64,000 nucleotides of DNA from Duganella aceris (GTDB lineage: Bacteria > Pseudomonadota > Gammaproteobacteria > Burkholderiales > Burkholderiaceae_D). The position numbers were made by a program, and so were the translations under genes. Below, piece after piece: positions 60,701-64,000 of the stretch (position 1 is its first letter; every line of letters starts with the position of its first letter). The notes beneath the pieces were generated by a model. That model saw nothing but the letters and a program-made list of their open reading frames with translations, did not search any database and was not told where the DNA came from. The stretch is from the NCBI RefSeq assembly GCF_011090165.1, contig NZ_JAADJT010000018.1, positions 2,254 to 66,253 of the forward strand, read 5' to 3'.

Positions 60701-62496
60701 AAATCGTCGCGGCCTTCGACCACCGCCACATCTTCCTCGATCCGAATCCGGACATGGAGCAATCCTTCATTGAACGCGAGCGCATGTTCGCGCTGCCGCG
60801 CTCCTCGTGGGACGACTACAACAAGGAACTGATCTCGGCCGGCGGTGGCGTGTATCCGCGTACCGCGCGCAGCATCGCGTTGTCGCCGCAGATCCGCGCC
60901 GTGCTGGACATCGAAGAGACCTCGCTGCCGCCGGAAGAACTGATGCACCGCATCATGCTGGCGCCGGTCGACCTGTTCTACAACGGCGGCATTGGCACCT
61001 ACATCAAGGCGTCGACCGAATCGCACGCGCAGGTCAAGGACCGCGCCAACGACAACATCCGCGTCGACGGCAATCAGCTGCGCTGCAAGGTGGTGGCGGA
61101 AGGCGGCAACCTGGGCGCGACCCAGTCCGGCCGTATCGAATTCGCGCTGGCGGGCGGCCGTATCTTCACCGATGCGATCGACAACTCGGCCGGCGTGGAT
61201 TGCTCCGACCATGAAGTGAACGCGAAGATGTGGCTGGACGTGGAAATGAACGCCGGCCAGTTGAGCGAGGCGGACCGCAACCGCGTGCTGAACGAAATGA
61301 CCGCCGACATCGAACGCCTGGTCCTGCGCGACAACACGCTGCAAACGCAGCTGCTGGTGCGCGAGGCGCAGGCACAGACCGACGCCGCCGTGCAGGATGG
61401 CTACGCATCGCTGATCGCCTTCCTGGAAGAAGAGGGCGCGCTGTCGCGCGAACTGGAGCAGCTGCCGTCGGTGGCCGAACTGGCGCGCCGCAAGGCGGAC
61501 GGCCGTGGCCTGACCACGCCGGAACTGGCGGTGGTGATCGCCAACGTCAAGAACCGCTACAAGCGCATCCTGTCGGCGCTGCCGCTGACGGAAAACAGCT
61601 GGGCCGAGTCGGTGCTGAAGCCGTACTTCCCCGACCTGCTGGTGGCGACCCGTCCTGCGCTGGCGCATCCGCTGGCCAACGCCATCCTGGCGACCGTGCT
61701 GGCCAACGAATCGGTCAACCGCTGCGGTCCGCTGATGCTGCGCCAGCTGGCCGGCGAGCATGGCGTCGATGAGTCGGATGTGATCCTGGCGTGGGGCCAG
61801 GCCTGGTCCGCACTGAACCTGGCGCCGATCTTCGGCGCGCTGGATGCCGATGCGCTGAAGGTGCCGCGCGCCGTGTCGATCAAGGTCGATGGCCGCACCC
61901 GTGTGTTGCAGAAGGCTGTCATCGAGGGCGCGCTGTCGGTGCCCGCCGAGCAGCTGACCAATGGTGTCGCGGAGTTGACCAAGCTGTTCGCCAAGCCGGA
62001 AACGCTGGTGCAGCTGACGCCTGCCGACGGCCAGTCGGATGCCGACATCACCGCCGGCCTGCGCACGGAATTCGTTCTGGCGTGGAAGGCGGTCGATGCG
62101 ATCGAATCGGTGGCGGCGTTTGTGTTCGCGGCGCTGTCGGTGTCGCGTCCGGAAGGCATGGATTTGCCGGCCTTCCTGCAAGTGGGCCTGGCGCTGCGCG
62201 CGCAGGTCGGCATCGATACGCTGGAACGCGGCTTGAAGCTGCCGGCCGTCAGCCGTTCGCAGGAACATCTGCGCAGCTACGCGCAGAACGCGCTGCGCCG
62301 CACGCAGCAACGTTTGCTGGCGCAGGTGCTGCGTCAGGCGACAGGCGAGCATACGGCGGCGGAGGCGGTGGAAGTCGTCGCCAACACGCTGGGCCTGTCG
62401 GGCTACGCGGCGGCGACGGACCTGGAGCAGGCGATGCTGGATGTGTGGGCATTGTCGGAGGCGACCAACGCCGGCACCGCGCCGTTGGTGGCTTGA
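57784..62496 (+). CDS. gdhB: NAD-dependent glutamate dehydrogenase, large (180 kDa) type
   Basis: This enzyme oxidises glutamate to 2-oxoglutarate and ammonia. At 1570 residues it belongs to the L-GDH180 class, with long N-terminal regulatory ACT-like domains (about 1-700), a central catalytic GDH domain (about 730-1230) and a helical C-terminal part. Seen in the catalytic part are GGPVARGGLRWSDR, the lysine motif NAVIVPAGAKGGFVCK, DFSDI-like ATFSDIANSIAVERGFWLGD, GVGDMSGDVFGNGALLS and YNGGIGTYIKAS. GGAGAAG precedes the ATG. Its place inside the ast cluster links it to consumption of glutamate released from arginine; astE starts four bases after its stop. Confidence 0.95.
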   Translation: MKQMPQDLRKQTLDLVNTSKPAGDGSQIAALISAWLGSLDDEDLAGTSPDSLAPVLWDGFTFASKRTGSGAQIARLRYADGRGGTATALLILNDDAPYLVDSIVMAMRKLHVTANGVLNSVLPVARDADGVVTAVGNAGDKLESYVLCLLSDDLSDAELGMLVERIEMVSRDAAVVRRDKAAMQAHFSRIGAEAAANGEEGKEVAAFLEWAKTEGFEPFGYAYYQVKPGVRELERDIPSRIGVLQDTSHPVYGTCLANIPGDFDTLSKRANTLSIVKADVEGTLHRDQQLDFIGIRHTDAQGAILGEYCFVGLFTRAATATPLNRLPFARGRVAKVLSIAGVRQEGFRAEKFIEILESLPRTEALEAEPEWLAEVCGAVVSLYKQPRTKVFARRDVYARHLNVLVYLPRERYSASVASALARTLQASSGANHVSSQTLVADGPLARVYLIAHGARYPLDLETDIQQPLTSVLDGWHDQFSELADAVPNVPVRAHLRRMCSTLPIDYVASTAPQAAFHDLQAILANTDPSRVDARVETVGDATTIRLYSVDRVPSLSTILPALHNAGVSIDREQAHSIRLDGQRHFVTSLSVDAASAANLAKAEVVPVAQELFAALFNNEAEDGRLNGLVIEGGLSVREVQLVRAYMSYWRQTGTRFSVRYIAETLRKQPAIVKELVDAFLQRFDPALDDATRAAALDTLAAIKGRLPAINHADSEEVLGAMIDLISATLRTNYFQNNQKGDKIIFKFDTSNLSLVPEPRPFREIFVFSRRFEGLHLRGGPVARGGLRWSDRMEDYRTEVLGLVKAQMVKNAVIVPAGAKGGFVCKQMPKDAVRETIAAEGEAVYRLFIASLLEMTDNRVLGKIVSPADTVCYDGNDPYLVVAADKGTATFSDIANSIAVERGFWLGDAFASGGSNGYDHKKMGITAKGAFEAVKRHFYEMDHDIHATPVTMVGVGDMSGDVFGNGALLSRKLKIVAAFDHRHIFLDPNPDMEQSFIERERMFALPRSSWDDYNKELISAGGGVYPRTARSIALSPQIRAVLDIEETSLPPEELMHRIMLAPVDLFYNGGIGTYIKASTESHAQVKDRANDNIRVDGNQLRCKVVAEGGNLGATQSGRIEFALAGGRIFTDAIDNSAGVDCSDHEVNAKMWLDVEMNAGQLSEADRNRVLNEMTADIERLVLRDNTLQTQLLVREAQAQTDAAVQDGYASLIAFLEEEGALSRELEQLPSVAELARRKADGRGLTTPELAVVIANVKNRYKRILSALPLTENSWAESVLKPYFPDLLVATRPALAHPLANAILATVLANESVNRCGPLMLRQLAGEHGVDESDVILAWGQAWSALNLAPIFGALDADALKVPRAVSIKVDGRTRVLQKAVIEGALSVPAEQLTNGVAELTKLFAKPETLVQLTPADGQSDADITAGLRTEFVLAWKAVDAIESVAAFVFAALSVSRPEGMDLPAFLQVGLALRAQVGIDTLERGLKLPAVSRSQEHLRSYAQNALRRTQQRLLAQVLRQATGEHTAAEAVEVVANTLGLSGYAAATDLEQAMLDVWALSEATNAGTAPLVA

Positions 62497-62500
62497 GCGT

Positions 62501-63502
62501 ATGAGCCAGTTGCCCGCAGCCTTGCCGGAAGCCGTACGCGCCCTCGCTGAAGCGGATTTCAGCGCGGTGGCGTCGCGGTTCACGGCGGCCGGTTTTGCGG
62601 TGACGCAGCCGGCCGACGGCATCCTGACCATCAAGGCCGTCGGCCAACAGGACGCGGCGCGCGCCAGCGTGCTGATCTCGGTCGGCGTGCACGGCGACGA
62701 GACGGGGCCGATCGAGATGGTGGCGTATCTGCTGGACGCCCTGTCGCACCAGGCGTCCGCGCTGGCGGTCAACCTGATGCTCTGCGTCGGCAACATCGGT
62801 GCGATCCGCAACGGCAAGCGTTTCATCGACGCGGACTTGAACCGCATGTTCCGTGTCGAACGCGGCACGCTGGCCGGAACCGCCGAGGCGGCGCGCGCCG
62901 ACGCGATGATCGCGGCGACCAGCGCCTTCTTCGCCGACGCGGGGCCGGTGCGCTGGCATCTGGATCTGCATACGGCGATACGGCCGTCGGTGTATCCGAC
63001 CTTCGCCATCGTCCCCGAGATCATCGCCGACGCGCCGCGCCGCACGCTGATCGAGTGGCTTGGTTTGGCCGGTATCGGCGCGGTGATCATGAATCCGGCT
63101 TCGGTCGGCACCTACAGTTATTACTCGGCCGAGCACCACGGCGCCGCCGGCACCACGGTGGAGCTGGGGCGCATCGGCACCCTGGGTCAGAACGACCTGG
63201 CGCAATTCACCGGTGCCTCGCTGGCGCTGGACGATCTGCTGCGCGGCGCGGCCAGGCGCGAGGCGAAGCAGATGCCGCACGTGTTCAACACCGCGCGCCA
63301 GATCATCAAGTTGAGCGACCAGTTCCAGATGGCGTTCGGCAAAGACACGCACAACTTCACGGCGCTGAAGCAGGGCGAGGAGATCGCGCGCGACGGCGAC
63401 ACCGTCTACACGGTGCAGCATCCCGAGGAGCTGGTGGTGTTTCCCAATCCCGACGTCCGCGTCGGGCTGCGCGCCGGCTTGATGGTGGTGCGCGTTTCCT
63501 GA
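62501..63502 (+). CDS. astE: Succinylglutamate desuccinylase
   Basis: AstE hydrolyses N-succinylglutamate to succinate and glutamate, ending the AST pathway. The 333-residue zinc enzyme of the AstE/aspartoacylase family has SVGVHGDETGPIEM (zinc His and Glu), DADLNRMFR, and HLDLHTAIRPS (third zinc ligand), then TTVELGRIG with the catalytic Glu. It begins four bases after the gdhB stop, so its expression depends on the gdhB message. ATG 62501 is the first in-frame start beyond gdhB and fits the family length. Confidence 0.95.
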   Translation: MSQLPAALPEAVRALAEADFSAVASRFTAAGFAVTQPADGILTIKAVGQQDAARASVLISVGVHGDETGPIEMVAYLLDALSHQASALAVNLMLCVGNIGAIRNGKRFIDADLNRMFRVERGTLAGTAEAARADAMIAATSAFFADAGPVRWHLDLHTAIRPSVYPTFAIVPEIIADAPRRTLIEWLGLAGIGAVIMNPASVGTYSYYSAEHHGAAGTTVELGRIGTLGQNDLAQFTGASLALDDLLRGAARREAKQMPHVFNTARQIIKLSDQFQMAFGKDTHNFTALKQGEEIARDGDTVYTVQHPEELVVFPNPDVRVGLRAGLMVVRVS

Positions 63503-63594
63503 GCTTTACCCGCCTTTACACTTCGCGGGATCATGGTTACATGGATTAGTTCGTTAACAGGAATAACATTGTCCTCAATAGCGGAGTAAGAACC

Positions 63595-64000
63595 ATGACA
63601 GCAATCAGCGGCGTTTCAAGCAGCAGCACGCAAGCCACCACGTTCGATCCAGCGAAGGGCGCGGCGCGCTTCGCCGCCAAGGTGTTCGGCGACATGGACA
63701 GCGACAAGGACGGCAAGGTCAACAAGGAAGAATTCGTCTCCGGCCTGACCTCCAAAGGCGTCTCGACCGAGGATGCGACCAAGCAGTTCGACGCCATCGA
63801 CAAACAGAAATCCGGCTCGATCACGCAGTCCGACCTGGAGACCGCGATCAAGAGCGGCGACTTCACGCCACCGAAACCGCCGGCCGGCACCGGCGGTGCG
63901 GAAGGCGCGCAAGGCGGCGCCAAACCGGCGGGCGGTGCCGGCGGAGCAGGGGGCGCCGGTGGCGCCAGCAGCGCGGCCAAGACCTACGAAGCCGCCGACA
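63595..64000 (+). CDS. EF-hand domain protein, 3' end outside window
   Basis: GGAGTAAG precedes the ATG at 63595. The frame stays open to the end of the window, giving at least 135 residues. The product begins MTAISGVSSSSTQATTFDPA, has a canonical calcium-binding loop DSDKDGKVNKEE (about residues 37-48) and a second, weaker one (DKQKSGSITQSD), followed by a Gly/Ala/Pro-rich linker from about residue 91. This looks like an EF-hand protein of the calmodulin-like type found in many Oxalobacteraceae. No signal peptide is evident. TTTACA at 63515 may be a -35 box of its own promoter. Function unknown. Confidence 0.8.
   Translation, partial: MTAISGVSSSSTQATTFDPAKGAARFAAKVFGDMDSDKDGKVNKEEFVSGLTSKGVSTEDATKQFDAIDKQKSGSITQSDLETAIKSGDFTPPKPPAGTGGAEGAQGGAKPAGGAGGAGGAGGASSAAKTYEAAD

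Noticed and set aside
59548..63111. 1187-residue minus-strand open frame opposite gdhB and astE
   Set aside because: Shadow of gdhB and astE; the plus strand has full-length recognised enzymes and the minus product shows no motif.

Overview
The window looks like chromosomal DNA of a betaproteobacterium in the order Burkholderiales, most likely Oxalobacteraceae of the Duganella/Massilia (Telluria) group. The evidence is the betaproteobacterial 23S and 5S rRNA sequence, the high GC content with G/C-rich third codon positions, the two-subunit (AruF/AruG) arginine succinyltransferase pathway, and several dispersed palindromes. The placement is inference: no search was run. Gene density is high, no gene-free gap exceeds 300 bases, and there is no prophage, plasmid origin, integron or CRISPR array.

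Layout. 1-1645: 3' part of an rRNA operon (23S end, 5S, terminator). 1692-7787: lipid A deacylase PagL, a beta-hydroxyacid dehydrogenase, an M20D amidohydrolase, and a molybdopterin oxidoreductase followed by a lipoprotein metallopeptidase. 7983-19989: two tandem fadD genes, an 82-bp perfect palindrome, an orphan antitoxin, PhoD phosphatase, an acyl-CoA thioesterase, an Atm1-type ABC exporter, an M20 exopeptidase, a GH43 glycosidase, two small unknown genes and a decayed carboxypeptidase. 20043-24505: two glutamate/dicarboxylate uptake systems transcribed divergently (a GltP/DctA symporter and the ABC system GltLIJK). 24543-30906: amidohydrolase, YefM-YoeB toxin-antitoxin pair, pyrC, a DUF3025 protein, a Gfo/Idh/MocA oxidoreductase, an MFS carrier and a 39-residue membrane peptide. 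30909-38801: a REP-type inverted pair, recG, then queA-tgt-yajC-secD-secF. 38801-44873: a LysR regulator with a split chromate transporter, then ethanolamine permease-eutB-eutC. 44872-47543: HDOD protein, MarR with a small acidic partner, and an EamA exporter.

47583-63502 is an arginine catabolism region. It has an ArgR-like AraC/GlxA regulator, a two-solute-binding-domain histidine kinase transcribed away from the operon, then astC-aruF-aruG-astD-astB-gdhB-astE. Together these enzymes convert arginine to succinate plus glutamate, and the embedded 1570-residue NAD-dependent glutamate dehydrogenase can pass the glutamate on to 2-oxoglutarate. A TATAAT box lies downstream of a TGTCGC-N8-AA element that resembles the Pseudomonas ArgR half-site. 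The window ends inside an EF-hand protein gene.

The least ordinary structures are: a family of long near-perfect palindromes placed between converging genes (11351-11432 and 48539-48623), one of which supplies the stop codon of the orphan antitoxin; a smaller palindrome inside the phoD reading frame; gdhB within the ast cluster; the unpartnered double-SBP kinase beside it; and a long Ala/Pro linker in EutC.
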